Part shown: positions 33,899 to 43,792 of the stretch, in pieces
How positions within the stretch are numbered: position 1 is the first letter of the stretch
How the letters are laid out: the number at the start of each line of letters is the position of its first letter
Source of the DNA: HXMU1420-13 sp965601825
GTDB lineage: Bacteria > Bacteroidota > Rhodothermia > Balneolales > Balneolaceae
DNA length: 64,000 nucleotides
Direction: 5' to 3'
NCBI GenBank assembly: GCA_965601825.1
Contig: OZ271839.1
Span: forward strand, 2,976,001 to 3,040,000
The notes under the pieces: generated by a model
Told to the model about the DNA's origin: nothing
Database searches by the model: none
Seen by the model: the letters and a program-made list of their open reading frames with translations, nothing else
Program-made: the position numbers and the translations under genes

Positions 33899-34444
33899 AT
33901 GAGTGTATTTGATTTACATGCAACCACAGTTGTAGGCATTATTCATAATGGGGAAGCTGCAATTGGTAGCGATGGCCAGGCAACAATGGATAAAACGGTC
34001 ATGAAAAGCACCGTTAAAAAAGTTCGAAAATTACACGGTGGCAAAGTACTCGCAGGATTTGCGGGATCAACAGCTGATGCTTTCACATTATTCGAACGCT
34101 ATGAAGAAAAACTAAACGAATATAATGGCAATATGCAGCGAGCAGCTGTAGAACTTGCTAAAGATTGGAGAAAGGACAAATTCCTTCAAAAATTACAGGC
34201 ACTTTTAATCGTTATGGATAACGATTATGCTTTAGTTATATCCGGTCAGGGTGATGTTATTGAACCGGATGACAACATTGTAACAATTGGTAGCGGCGGT
34301 AGCTATGCATTAGCCGCTGCACGAGCAATGGTTAAGCATTCTCCTGACATGAAAGCTAAGGATATTGTATCTGAATCATTAAGAATTGCCGCAGATATTG
34401 ATATTTACTCCAATCACAATAGAACCATTTTGGAAATAGAATAA
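33899..34444 (+). CDS. hslV: ATP-dependent protease peptidase subunit HslV
   Basis: 181 residues. An 8-residue pro-segment (MSVFDLHA) precedes the catalytic Thr9 of TTVVGI, which must be exposed by processing. GSDGQATMDKTVMK and GSGGSYALAAARAM are typical of the family. Forms the proteolytic double ring of the HslUV complex. ORF ends one base before hslU. Confidence 0.97.
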   Translation: MSVFDLHATTVVGIIHNGEAAIGSDGQATMDKTVMKSTVKKVRKLHGGKVLAGFAGSTADAFTLFERYEEKLNEYNGNMQRAAVELAKDWRKDKFLQKLQALLIVMDNDYALVISGQGDVIEPDDNIVTIGSGGSYALAAARAMVKHSPDMKAKDIVSESLRIAADIDIYSNHNRTILEIE

Positions 34445-34445
34445 T

Positions 34446-35840
34446 ATGATTGAAGAGAAGAATTTAACACCACAACAAATTGTAAGAGAGCTCGACAAGT
34501 ATATCATTGGGCAAAAAGAAGCAAAAAGATCTGTTGCTATTGCATTAAGAAACAGATGGAGACGAATGAATGCGGATGAAGAAATTCGCGAAGAAATTGT
34601 TCCTAATAACATTCTTTTGATCGGACCAACTGGTGTTGGTAAAACAGAAATTGCTCGTCGACTATCAAAATTAGCAGGTGCACCTTTTGTAAAAGTAGAA
34701 GCATCTAAGTTCACCGAGGTTGGATATGTTGGCCGTGATGTAGAATCTATGGTTCGCGATCTAGCCGATTATGCCGTAAACATGGTTAAAGACGAAATGC
34801 AAGGCCGTGTAAAGGAAAAAGCAGCTGAAGCTGTTGAAGAACGTATCTTAGACATTTTAATTCCGCCTCTCAGGAAGTCGAATGTTAACCCTTCCAAAGA
34901 AGCTGTTGGATTTAATGTACAGAATGCAACTGACGAAGAACTTAATGAGCGAACACGTGAAAGATTCCGAGAAAAACTAAAAGCCGGAGAACTCGAGGAT
35001 CGCAAAATTGAGATAGAAGTTAAAAGTAGCAAAGCTCCAATGATGCAGGTTTTTGGACCAGGTGGTATGGAAGAAATGGGCGTTAACTTACAAGACATGC
35101 TTGGCGGTCTAGGTGGTCGAAATAAAAAATCTAAACGAAAAGTTACGGTTGCAGAAGCACGTGAAATCCTCTTAGATGAAGAATCTGAAAAACTAATTGA
35201 TCACGAATCAGCGGTTCAAGAAGCTTTAGAAAGAGTTCAAAAGCAAGGGATTGTATTCATCGATGAAATTGATAAAATCGCCGAACCATCAACAGGCGCC
35301 GGTAAAAGCGGACCAGACGTAAGTAGACAAGGTGTTCAGCGCGACCTCCTCCCTATTGTTGAAGGAAGTACCGTGAATACTAAACATGGAATCGTAAAAA
35401 CCGACCATATTTTATTTATTGGCTCTGGTGCTTTTCATGTTTCTAAACCATCTGACTTAATTCCTGAACTTCAAGGCCGATTTCCTATTAGAGTAGAATT
35501 AAATTCTTTGACAGAATCTGATTTTGTTCAAATTTTATCTCAACCAAAAAATGCGTTAACAAAGCAATATATCGCAATGTTAGATGCTGAAGGTGTTGAA
35601 ATCACATTCACGGATGAGGCTGTAGATGAATTAGCACGAATTGCTGCTGAAGTTAATGCACAGGTAGAAAATATTGGAGCACGCAGACTACACACCATAA
35701 TGTCTTCGTTGTTTGATGAACTGCTGTTTGCTGTACCTGATGATATCAACAGCGGTCGCATTAATATTGATAAAGCTTATGTTGAAATGCAGCTGGAAGG
35801 ACTTGTAAAGGACAAAGATTTGAGTCATTACATCCTTTAA
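34446..35840 (+). CDS. hslU: ATP-dependent protease ATPase subunit HslU
   Basis: 464 residues. Walker A GPTGVGKT (residues 60-67), Walker B in GIVFIDEIDKIA, sensor 2 region in IGARRLHTIM, and the usual intervening I-domain (~110-245). The C-terminus LSHYIL is the tail that inserts into HslV. Unfolds substrates for HslV. It is preceded by hslV with 1 bp spacing and followed 72 bp later by a C-terminal processing protease, giving a protein quality-control cluster. Confidence 0.97.
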   Translation: MIEEKNLTPQQIVRELDKYIIGQKEAKRSVAIALRNRWRRMNADEEIREEIVPNNILLIGPTGVGKTEIARRLSKLAGAPFVKVEASKFTEVGYVGRDVESMVRDLADYAVNMVKDEMQGRVKEKAAEAVEERILDILIPPLRKSNVNPSKEAVGFNVQNATDEELNERTRERFREKLKAGELEDRKIEIEVKSSKAPMMQVFGPGGMEEMGVNLQDMLGGLGGRNKKSKRKVTVAEAREILLDEESEKLIDHESAVQEALERVQKQGIVFIDEIDKIAEPSTGAGKSGPDVSRQGVQRDLLPIVEGSTVNTKHGIVKTDHILFIGSGAFHVSKPSDLIPELQGRFPIRVELNSLTESDFVQILSQPKNALTKQYIAMLDAEGVEITFTDEAVDELARIAAEVNAQVENIGARRLHTIMSSLFDELLFAVPDDINSGRINIDKAYVEMQLEGLVKDKDLSHYIL

Positions 35841-35912
35841 CGTTGGTTTGATGGGTAAGATTTATTACAATGGAAACCAGAGAACTATCTATTTCGTATT
35901 TAGGTAATATTT

Positions 35913-37847
35913 ATGACAGTACCCAAACGTTTGCAAATGACTATTAAGAGATTCCTAATTCCCAGCGTTATTATTTCCATTGTATTATTTACACTAAATT
36001 TTACTGGTGTAGATAACGTCATCAACCAAAAAAATGATGACACAACAAATCTTACAAAATACGTTCAGGCTCAAAGAAGCATCGTTCAAAACTATTTTGG
36101 CTATGCTGATATTGAAGAAATGTATAAAGAGAGTATTCGATATATGGTCGGTGCTTTAACTGATTCAACTCTTCAAATCGAAGGAACTCCTATTGATACA
36201 ACTTTTCCTGGTATAGAAATCACTTCTATACGTGATTCTTACGAGAGTTTCGAATCTGCGTACTTATATGTTGCCAATAATAGTCCAGACGAAGATATGT
36301 CTGAGTTAACGGAATACGCGATACGCGGCCTGTTTTCTACACTTGATCCACATTCGGTTTTTATAGAAGCCAGAGATAGTGAAGTAGATCAAGAGAATTT
36401 TGCCGGCAAGTTTCAAGGAATTGGTGTTCAATTCAACATAATTGAAGATACCATTACTGTAATAACAGCAATTGCTGGTGGACCGAGTGATCAACTAGGA
36501 ATACAATCCGGAGATCGTATCATCGAAATTGCAGACTCATCTGCTATTGGGTTTCAGAATGAAGATGTTGTTAATCGTCTTAGGGGAGAAAAAGGAACTG
36601 AAGTCGACGTAACCATTAAGCGACCTGGTGTGAACAATCCATTGTATTTCACCATTACTCGCGATGATATCCCATTATATACCGTTGATTCATCCTATAT
36701 GCTTGATGATCAAACCGGATATATAAAAATCAATCGTTTTGCAGCAACCACACATGATGAGTTTCTACAAGCAATGGATGAATTGAGGCCTCTAGGCATG
36801 GAACGTCTTGTTCTTGATCTACGTGGAAATCCGGGCGGATATTTAGGACAGGCTGTAGCTATTGCTGAAGAATTCTTCCCACGTGGAACAGAATTAGTGG
36901 CTACTGAAAGTCGTCATTCTCGATTTACACAAGAATACTATTCACGTAAGGATGGAATATTTGAGGAAAAACCGGTAATCGTTTTAGTTGATGAAGGTGC
37001 TGCATCTGCAAGTGAAATCGTGTCAGGAGCACTTCAGGATCATGACAGAGCTTTAATTGTAGGAAGAAGAACGTTTGGAAAAGGTCTAGTTCAGCAACAA
37101 TACGAGTTAATTGATAAAAGCATGGTTCGTGTTACGATCTCTCGCTATATGACACCTTCAGGTCGTGTGATTCAGAAGCCATTTACTGAAGGCGGTGGTG
37201 AAGAGTATGCTTACGAAATTTATCAGCGAAACGACAATGCAATGAACGATGCTGTTGAGTTTGTAGATGAAATCCCCGATTCACTTCAATACAAAACAGA
37301 TGCAGGTCGAATTGTTTATGGTGGTGGTGGAATCGTACCTGATTACATCATTCAACAAGACACAACTCGGTCTGGATACATGATCAATTTTGCAATTAGA
37401 AAAAGAGTTTCTTTCGACTTTGTTCGTGACTATCTAGATGAAAATGGTGACGAATTCAGAGCAAATTGGGAATCAGATTTTGAAGATTTCAGACATAATT
37501 TTGTTTGGAATGAAACTGAGATGAATCAATTCAAAAATGATCTTATCTCTCAAGGAATGGTTATTACAGATGATATAGAAACTCCGGAATATCGAAGTGA
37601 TTCACTATTTGTGCCCCAAGGATATTTCGAAGAAGTTCAATGGATGGCTGAGGGCAGAATGAAAGCAGAAATCGCAAGACAGGTTTGGGGAATGAAGTAC
37701 TTCTACCCTGTTGTAAACGATTATTTTGATACGACCCTTAAAGAAGCTATGACACTTTGGGATGCTGTTGGTAGATTGGAGAAACTTGCTAAAGGTGAGA
37801 CCTCTCTGAATGATATCTCAAATATCAGTCCCGATGGCGGAAGATAA
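35913..37847 (+). CDS. C-terminal processing protease (S41A, CtpA/Prc-like)
   Basis: 644 residues. An N-terminal membrane segment (~10-30) anchors or exports it; an alternative start is the ATG at 35937. PDZ domain around FQGIGVQFNIIEDTITV (~165-255). The S41 protease core has the Ser in GAASASEIVSGAL and Lys in RRTFGKGLVQ. Removes C-terminal segments of envelope proteins and degrades damaged ones. The C-terminal ~180 residues are an extra helical region as in larger CtpA/Prc members. Its transcript ends at the terminator at 37858. Confidence 0.94.
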   Translation: MTVPKRLQMTIKRFLIPSVIISIVLFTLNFTGVDNVINQKNDDTTNLTKYVQAQRSIVQNYFGYADIEEMYKESIRYMVGALTDSTLQIEGTPIDTTFPGIEITSIRDSYESFESAYLYVANNSPDEDMSELTEYAIRGLFSTLDPHSVFIEARDSEVDQENFAGKFQGIGVQFNIIEDTITVITAIAGGPSDQLGIQSGDRIIEIADSSAIGFQNEDVVNRLRGEKGTEVDVTIKRPGVNNPLYFTITRDDIPLYTVDSSYMLDDQTGYIKINRFAATTHDEFLQAMDELRPLGMERLVLDLRGNPGGYLGQAVAIAEEFFPRGTELVATESRHSRFTQEYYSRKDGIFEEKPVIVLVDEGAASASEIVSGALQDHDRALIVGRRTFGKGLVQQQYELIDKSMVRVTISRYMTPSGRVIQKPFTEGGGEEYAYEIYQRNDNAMNDAVEFVDEIPDSLQYKTDAGRIVYGGGGIVPDYIIQQDTTRSGYMINFAIRKRVSFDFVRDYLDENGDEFRANWESDFEDFRHNFVWNETEMNQFKNDLISQGMVITDDIETPEYRSDSLFVPQGYFEEVQWMAEGRMKAEIARQVWGMKYFYPVVNDYFDTTLKEAMTLWDAVGRLEKLAKGETSLNDISNISPDGGR

Positions 37848-37857
37848 ATTTTAACTT

Positions 37858-37880
37858 AAAGCCCGTTCATAGCGGGCTTT
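37858..37880. terminator. Bidirectional intrinsic terminator
   Basis: AAAGCCCG (37858-37865) pairs with CGGGCTTT (37873-37880), followed by T's on the plus strand. It lies between the convergent protease and AraC genes and may serve both. Confidence 0.8.
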
Positions 37881-37886
37881 TTTTAT

Positions 37887-38801
37887 TTAAGCAACTTCCT
37901 GGGCAAATTGGTTTTGGTATTCTGTTGGTGAAAGCTGTTGCTTCTTCCGGAACATCCGATTGAAATATGATCGACTGTCAAAACCACATCTCATATATAC
38001 TTCTTTAATCTTAATCTTTGGATTGGCTAACAAACGAGTTGCCAGCTTTATTCTTTCATTATTTATGAAGTCAATTGGTGAAATCCCCACTTCGTTCTTA
38101 AAAACTCTATGAAAATGAGATTCACTCATATATGCTTTTCTACTGAGTTCAGTTATTGTGAGAGGTTTATCCAGGTTTTTACGTATAAAATCGATAACAA
38201 AAGCAATTCTATTATTACCACTCAACTGCAGGGATTGCTCAGTATAGATCTCTTTATAATTAGCTCTTAGAATCCGAATGATGAGCTCCTTCAACATAAA
38301 ATCAACAAAAACATCTTTAGAAGGATGATCTTCGCTAAATAAGAAAAATAAACGCTGTATAATTTGATTTATGGCCGTATCGTTGGTGAAGTGAAAGTTG
38401 TAATCTGCATATTTCCATTCTCCGTCATCAATGCGAGGATTCTTATCATTCATGATATCGACAACTTCAGCAATTTTCTCTTCATTAATCGACATAGCAG
38501 AGCATCGTGTTGGATTATCCATTCTCGCTTCTGGAAAATCTATACACATGATTTCATCGGGTGGCAATATTAGTGATTCACCCGGCAGAAAACTGAATGC
38601 TTGATGTCCGTGTAGATGCATCACCTTTTTACCTTCAATCATACTGGCCAATACAGGCTCATGAAATTGAAGTAATACTTTTTCTGCTTCTTGATGCGTC
38701 TCAAAAATATGCATCTCCGCATTATTTACTGAATAGCTTGTTTGATTCTCGACTAGTGTCTCCAGTCGTCGTCCTTCAAAAAAGTGTTTGGGCAGTTCCA
38801 T
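37887..38801 (-). CDS. AraC-family regulator with AraC_N-type sensor domain
   Basis: 304 residues. Residues ~15-175 fit the AraC_N-type domain, with LHGHQAFSFLPGESLILPP. The C-terminal ~110 residues are the two-helix-turn-helix AraC domain (LTITELSRKAYMSESHFHRVFKNEVG, CGFDSRSYFNRMFRKK). It is divergent from an aldehyde dehydrogenase and DUF779 pair, the usual context of regulators of aldehyde oxidation (inference). No membrane segment, unlike the other AraC proteins here. Confidence 0.9.
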   Translation of the reverse strand: MELPKHFFEGRRLETLVENQTSYSVNNAEMHIFETHQEAEKVLLQFHEPVLASMIEGKKVMHLHGHQAFSFLPGESLILPPDEIMCIDFPEARMDNPTRCSAMSINEEKIAEVVDIMNDKNPRIDDGEWKYADYNFHFTNDTAINQIIQRLFFLFSEDHPSKDVFVDFMLKELIIRILRANYKEIYTEQSLQLSGNNRIAFVIDFIRKNLDKPLTITELSRKAYMSESHFHRVFKNEVGISPIDFINNERIKLATRLLANPKIKIKEVYMRCGFDSRSYFNRMFRKKQQLSPTEYQNQFAQEVA

Positions 38802-39037
38802 TGATTGTGACCCCTATTATTATTGTACCACAACAAAAGAGCAGAATTTTATACACAACTCCAAATATGTGAACAATTCTATCGTCTTTTTTAACCGCTT
38901 TGCAAGATATGTGCATAGCTTCAGCAGAATAGGTCACACATTTTCGGCTAAGTTTTCAGTGAAAGCGCTTTTTCGCTGTTTGGGTACACAACTTCTCCAC
39001 AAGAAAGCGATCAAAACACTAACCAAAATGAATTACC

Positions 39038-40561
39038 ATGAGTGAATTACAAACCCTCACCGATAATCAAATCGAACGTCCACAATTTAAAGCTCAATAT
39101 GAAAATTTTATTGGCGGAAAATGGATCGAGCCTATTAGAGGTCAATATTTCGAAAACTCATCACCTGTAGATGGAAATAATTTTACCAGAATTCCCAGAT
39201 CAACTGAAGAAGACGTTGAGTTAGCGATTGATGCTGCATGGGAAGCTGCAAAAACTTGGAATAAGTCATCGGCAACCGAAAGAAGTAACATCTTGCTGAA
39301 AATTGCAGATGTTATGGAGCAAAACCTTGAAGTTCTTGCCAAAGTTGAAACATGGGATAATGGAAAAGCTGTTCGTGAAACAATGGCTGCTGATCTTCCA
39401 TTAGCAATCGACCACTTCAGATACTTTGCCGGGGTAATACGGGCAGAAGAAGGAACAGTGTCAGAATTAGATTCCAGCACCGTTTCTATGAATGTTTTAG
39501 AGCCACTAGGTGTAGTTGCACAAATTATCCCATGGAATTTCCCAATTTTGATGGCTGCATGGAAAGTAGCTCCTGCTTTAGCTGCTGGTAACTGTGTTGT
39601 TCTTAAACCGGCTGAACAAACACCAGTAGGAATACTGTGCCTGGTTGAATTAATCGAAGACATTCTACCGGCAGGGGTTCTTAATGTTGTGAATGGATTT
39701 GGTGTAGAAGCCGGAAAACCACTTGCATCAAGCCCAAGAGTTGAAAAAGTAGCTTTTACAGGCGAAACAACAACTGGTCAGCTAATTATGCAGTATGCTG
39801 CAAAGAACATCACTCCGGTAACTTTAGAACTAGGTGGAAAATCACCCAATATATTCTTCTCAAATGTGATGGACGCTGACGATGAATTCTTCGACAAGTG
39901 TTTGGAAGGAGCGGTTATGTTTGCTCTGAATCAGGGTGAAGTTTGTACTTGTCCTTCCAGAATGCTAGTTCAGGAAGATATCTTTGATGCTTTTATTGAG
40001 CGTGTTGTTGAAAGAACTAATGCAATCAAACTCGGACATCCTCTTGATCCAAATACAATGATGGGAGCACAGGCTTCAAACGATCAGTACGAAAAAATCC
40101 TGAACTATATAAATATTGGTAAAGAAGAAGGTTGTGAAGTGTTAGCCGGTGGTTCTGCAGCATATAATGAAGGACTTGAAGGTGGCTACTACATTCAACC
40201 AACCATTCTGAAAGGAAATAATAAAATGCGTGTTTTCCAGGAAGAAATCTTTGGTCCTGTTGTTTGTGTGACACCATTCAAGGATGAAGCTGATGCTATC
40301 CGAATTGCGAATGATACGCTTTACGGTTTAGGAGCGGGAGTTTGGACTAGAGACGCTCATCAAGCTTATAATATCTCACGTGAAATTAAAGCAGGTAGAG
40401 TTTGGGTGAATTGTTATCACCTCTACCCTGCACACGCTCCTTTTGGTGGATATAAGAAGTCTGGTATCGGTCGTGAAACGCACAAAATGATGCTAAACCA
40501 TTATCGACAGACTAAAAACATGCTTATCTCTTATGATAAGAATGCTCTTGGATTCTTTTAA
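39038..40561 (+). CDS. NAD-dependent aldehyde dehydrogenase (AldB/ExaC-like)
   Basis: 507 residues. FIGGKWIEP near the N-terminus, IPWNFPILMAAWKVAPALAAG, the Glu in LELGGKSPNIF, Cys in the GEVCTCPSR segment (nucleophile), and FGGYKKSGIGRE near the C-terminus. Oxidises short-chain aldehydes such as acetaldehyde. It is divergent from the AraC regulator and 8 bp upstream of DUF779, which is the known gene pair of the AldB/ExaC group. Confidence 0.95.
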   Translation: MSELQTLTDNQIERPQFKAQYENFIGGKWIEPIRGQYFENSSPVDGNNFTRIPRSTEEDVELAIDAAWEAAKTWNKSSATERSNILLKIADVMEQNLEVLAKVETWDNGKAVRETMAADLPLAIDHFRYFAGVIRAEEGTVSELDSSTVSMNVLEPLGVVAQIIPWNFPILMAAWKVAPALAAGNCVVLKPAEQTPVGILCLVELIEDILPAGVLNVVNGFGVEAGKPLASSPRVEKVAFTGETTTGQLIMQYAAKNITPVTLELGGKSPNIFFSNVMDADDEFFDKCLEGAVMFALNQGEVCTCPSRMLVQEDIFDAFIERVVERTNAIKLGHPLDPNTMMGAQASNDQYEKILNYINIGKEEGCEVLAGGSAAYNEGLEGGYYIQPTILKGNNKMRVFQEEIFGPVVCVTPFKDEADAIRIANDTLYGLGAGVWTRDAHQAYNISREIKAGRVWVNCYHLYPAHAPFGGYKKSGIGRETHKMMLNHYRQTKNMLISYDKNALGFF

Positions 40562-40569
40562 AAATAAGG

Positions 40570-40941
40570 ATGACTAAGCGAGTAACTGTAACCCGCGAGG
40601 CAATTGAAATCATAAATCAATTGCAAGAACAACACGGCCCTCTGATGTTTCATCAGAGTGGCGGTTGTTGTGACGGATCAAGCCCGATGTGTTTTGAAAA
40701 AGGTGAACTAAGGCTTGACGATAATGATGTTTTCCTAGGAACTATTGAGGATTGTGATTTTCATATGGCGAATGATCAATTTGAATACTGGAAGCATACT
40801 CAATTAACAGTGGATATTACTAAAGGTCGAGGAGCAGGTTTTTCTTTAGAATCTCCGTTAGGTGTTAGGTTTATTACTAAATCTCGAATGTTCTCTGAAG
40901 AAGAACTTCAACAATTACCTTCTATTAGTTTTGTACCATAA
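40570..40941 (+). CDS. DUF779 family protein
   Basis: 123 residues, cytoplasmic. The Cys-rich signature SGGCCDGSSPMC near residue 35 suggests metal or redox chemistry. Members are nearly always next to AldB/ExaC-type aldehyde dehydrogenases, as here, but their role is not settled. It starts 8 bp after the aldehyde dehydrogenase stop, with AAGGA in front. A terminator-like hairpin follows at 40965. Confidence 0.92.
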   Translation: MTKRVTVTREAIEIINQLQEQHGPLMFHQSGGCCDGSSPMCFEKGELRLDDNDVFLGTIEDCDFHMANDQFEYWKHTQLTVDITKGRGAGFSLESPLGVRFITKSRMFSEEELQQLPSISFVP

Positions 40942-40964
40942 CTACATGACTATAATGTAATTCA

Positions 40965-41000
40965 AGGGCTCGGAGTTTGACCACTTCGGGCCTTTTCTTT
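40965..41000 (+). terminator. Probable intrinsic terminator after DUF779 gene
   Basis: AAGGGCTCGGAG and CTTCGGGCCTT can pair imperfectly across an 8-base loop and are followed by TTTCTTTT. Confidence 0.55.
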
Positions 41001-41045
41001 TCAATGCTGTGATTCCTTATCATTGTCCCATCCTATCCATCTCTA

Positions 41046-42734
41046 ATGCAAAGCATGAAGCATCTTTCTTTCTTATTAATTCTTCTATTTTTAACATCCC
41101 TACCTGTTTCTTCTCAGGTCTATCATCAAAACGGGATGGTAGTCTCAGAACACCATTTTGCCTCAGAAGTTGGTGCTAAAATCTTAGAAAAAGGTGGTAA
41201 CGCGATTGATGCTAGTATAGCTACTGCGTTTGCATTAGCTGTTGTATTTCCTCAAGCAGGCAATATAGGTGGTGGTGGATTCTTGGTTTACATGGATAAT
41301 GAAGGGGAATCAACAACTATAGATTTCAGAGAAAAAGCCCCTCTGGCAGCAACACCAACAATGTATTTAGATGAAAATGGAGAGTATATCTCAATGAGTA
41401 ATCATAACGGGTTACTCGCTGTTGGTGTGCCCGGTACTGTTGCAGGACTATGGATGGCACATCAAAAGTATGGAAGTTTACCATGGGCTGAATTAGTACA
41501 GCCAGCTGTTGAGCTAGCAGAGGAAGGTGTTGCACTCAGTTTTACTCTTGCCCAACATGCTGAAAGATATTCAAACGACTCAACTAATGAGTTTATGAAA
41601 AATTTCTACACCAATGGTACCGGAATTCCATTAAAAATGGGAGAAATCTGGAAACAACCTGAACTTGCCAATACTCTGACTTTAATTCGTGATAATGGGA
41701 GACAAGGTTTCTATGAGGGAGAAGTAGCACAGAAACTTGCTCAATATATGAGTGAAAATGGTGGAATCATCACAGAAGAAGATCTAGCGAAATATGAAGC
41801 TATAGAACGAGTACCAGTAAAAGGAACCTATGGGGAATTTGAAATCATTTCGATGGGGCCACCTTCATCGGGTGGAGCTAGCTTGATTCAAATGATGAAT
41901 ATGATGGAGCAAGTTGATTGGGACGAGATAGAGTTCAATTCGACTGAGTATGTTCATATTCTAGCGGAAAGTATGCGACGAGCTTATGCTGATCGAGCAG
42001 AATTTATGGGCGATCCTGATTTCAACCCGGAAATGCCAATTGATAGATTGATCTCAAAGGAACATGCTCAGAATCGTTTTCAACACATTGATTGGAATCA
42101 GGCATCTGTAAGCGATTCATCTAAGTTTGGACAGCTTTATGATGGTCAAAGTACGACACATCTTTCTGTGATGGATAGTAAAGGTAACGCTGTTTCTCTC
42201 ACATACACACTTGAATGGAGCTATGGCTCTAGAATGGGATCACAGGAGTTGGGTTTTATCCTGAATAATGAAATGGGTGATTTTAATGCTGTTCCCGGTC
42301 TAACAAACTCGCGTGGTCGTATTGGCTCTGATCCAAACTTAATTGCACCGGAAAAACGAATGCTATCAAGCATGAGTCCGACTATAGTGGCAAAAGATGG
42401 AAAACCTTATCTCGTTATCGGCACTCCGGGCGGTCGTACCATCATTAATACTACCTTTCAGACAGTTTTAAATGTCCTCGAGTTTGAGATGCCAATCTAT
42501 AAGGCTATCGAAGCGATGAAAATTCACCATCAGTGGTTACCGGATTTGATTTACTATGAACCGGATAAATTATCACCGGATACACGTGAAGCGCTGGAAA
42601 CCATGGGGCATCGCCTTTCAACTCGAAGACCAAATCTGGGTCGACTAATGGGAATTATTTATGATACTGAGTTAGGAGTATTTATCGGAGCTAACGATAG
42701 CGGAAGCCCCGATAGTGGTGTCGCAGGCTACTAA
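41046..42734 (+). CDS. ggt: Gamma-glutamyltransferase
   Basis: 562 residues. A signal peptide ends at LPVSSQ (~24). Large-subunit motifs NIGGGGFLVY and MGPPSSGGASL. The autocatalytic nucleophile is Thr370 in STTHLSVMD (new N-terminus of the small subunit), followed by ILNNEMGDF and GTPGGRTIINT. It hydrolyses or transfers the gamma-glutamyl group of glutathione in the periplasm. Its stop overlaps the convergent next gene by four bases. Confidence 0.96.
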   Translation: MQSMKHLSFLLILLFLTSLPVSSQVYHQNGMVVSEHHFASEVGAKILEKGGNAIDASIATAFALAVVFPQAGNIGGGGFLVYMDNEGESTTIDFREKAPLAATPTMYLDENGEYISMSNHNGLLAVGVPGTVAGLWMAHQKYGSLPWAELVQPAVELAEEGVALSFTLAQHAERYSNDSTNEFMKNFYTNGTGIPLKMGEIWKQPELANTLTLIRDNGRQGFYEGEVAQKLAQYMSENGGIITEEDLAKYEAIERVPVKGTYGEFEIISMGPPSSGGASLIQMMNMMEQVDWDEIEFNSTEYVHILAESMRRAYADRAEFMGDPDFNPEMPIDRLISKEHAQNRFQHIDWNQASVSDSSKFGQLYDGQSTTHLSVMDSKGNAVSLTYTLEWSYGSRMGSQELGFILNNEMGDFNAVPGLTNSRGRIGSDPNLIAPEKRMLSSMSPTIVAKDGKPYLVIGTPGGRTIINTTFQTVLNVLEFEMPIYKAIEAMKIHHQWLPDLIYYEPDKLSPDTREALETMGHRLSTRRPNLGRLMGIIYDTELGVFIGANDSGSPDSGVAGY

Positions 42735-43678
42735 TTCAGTTTAACTGATATTTCTGATTCCAAAGTAATGGGCCAAGTCATACCATCCGGAAGTTGAACG
42801 TTTGGTAACATTTCAACAGTGCCAGAAAAATCTTGTGTTATTGATGATTCAATTGTAAGACCAGTATTTAAATCAATGGTCATGGTTCCATTTTGTTTTC
42901 CAGCTATATCATATTTCATTTCCATTCCATTCACTTCTTGAACTTCTTCATCTGAACTTTCAGCATTAACATCACTTTCAACATCAAGAAAAACTTTGCT
43001 ATTGTTAATTGACGTAACTGTATATGTAGTTGAAATAGTTAAAGGAAAACTAGTAGTTGTAGATTGAACATCAACCCAACTACTGCCTACACCAATTTCT
43101 TCTTCCGGAAACTCAATGGAGATTCCCCCAAATTGTTCAGATAACTGATCTGGACCGAATTCTTCACTTAATGCTTGTTTGAATTCGTCTGTTTCAGCTC
43201 CTTCATTAAGGCCAAAAAAATCAGCCATATGATCGATGAACCCCTCAACTCCAGTTACCTCTTGTACTTTACCTCTACTGTTCATTGTCATTCCTAACGT
43301 TTGATCTAACATTGCCGCATAAGCCCTAGATTGCTGATCCGGTTCGGAAGAAGGATCTTCTGAATCATAATTTGAGCTGCCCATTGAACTTTCATTCGAA
43401 TATTTCACTTTTGAAAATGTCATATCAACTTTATGGTCACCATTCCAATTTCTTTCAAGAACTCTTAAGTCGTAAGTAAATCCCATTCCTTGTTTAATAC
43501 TCTGATCCATTCCCATAATCGTTTGAGAAATATCTTGATTTGTCGTGGTCGTAATACTGTAGGTTTTCCCCTCTTCCAAATTTAAACGAAGCAATACTTT
43601 CTCTTGTGCGATGCTTTCTACAGATTGGAAAATGAATAATAGCCCTAAAGTGATTGATAGATAATGTTTTAGATTCAT
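42731..43678 (-). CDS. Exported DUF6263-like beta-rich protein
   Basis: 315 residues from the ATG at 43678; a TTG seven codons upstream is less likely. A signal peptide ends at SVESIAQE (~25). The mature protein has a beta pattern with VLLRLNLEEGKTYSITTTTNQDI at the start, and FPEEEIGVGSSWVDV and DIAGKQNGTMTIDLNTGLTI later, as in DUF6263-like proteins. Rich in Ser/Asp/Glu. Function unknown. Confidence 0.75.
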   Translation of the reverse strand: MNLKHYLSITLGLLFIFQSVESIAQEKVLLRLNLEEGKTYSITTTTNQDISQTIMGMDQSIKQGMGFTYDLRVLERNWNGDHKVDMTFSKVKYSNESSMGSSNYDSEDPSSEPDQQSRAYAAMLDQTLGMTMNSRGKVQEVTGVEGFIDHMADFFGLNEGAETDEFKQALSEEFGPDQLSEQFGGISIEFPEEEIGVGSSWVDVQSTTTSFPLTISTTYTVTSINNSKVFLDVESDVNAESSDEEVQEVNGMEMKYDIAGKQNGTMTIDLNTGLTIESSITQDFSGTVEMLPNVQLPDGMTWPITLESEISVKLN

Positions 43679-43731
43679 CTGAAAAATATTGATTAACAAA
43701 AGTTTGAGATTTTAATCTAATCATAAAAAAA

Positions 43732-43752
43732 GGCGCTCGAAAGCGCCTTTTG
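43732..43752 (-). terminator. Intrinsic terminator of first Tricorn-like gene
   Basis: GGCGCT-CGAA-AGCGCC (43732-43747) with T's on both sides. On the minus strand it is followed by seven T's just after the protease stop codon; on the plus strand by TTTT. Strong and bidirectional. Confidence 0.8.
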
Positions 43753-43792
43753 AAATCCCAACAGTCTGTTGAGCTATAAAGTTATTTTGATG

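Noticed and set aside
38802..39037. Short plus-strand frames upstream of aldehyde dehydrogenase
   Set aside because: They are antisense to the AraC gene or cross its promoter region and show no domain.
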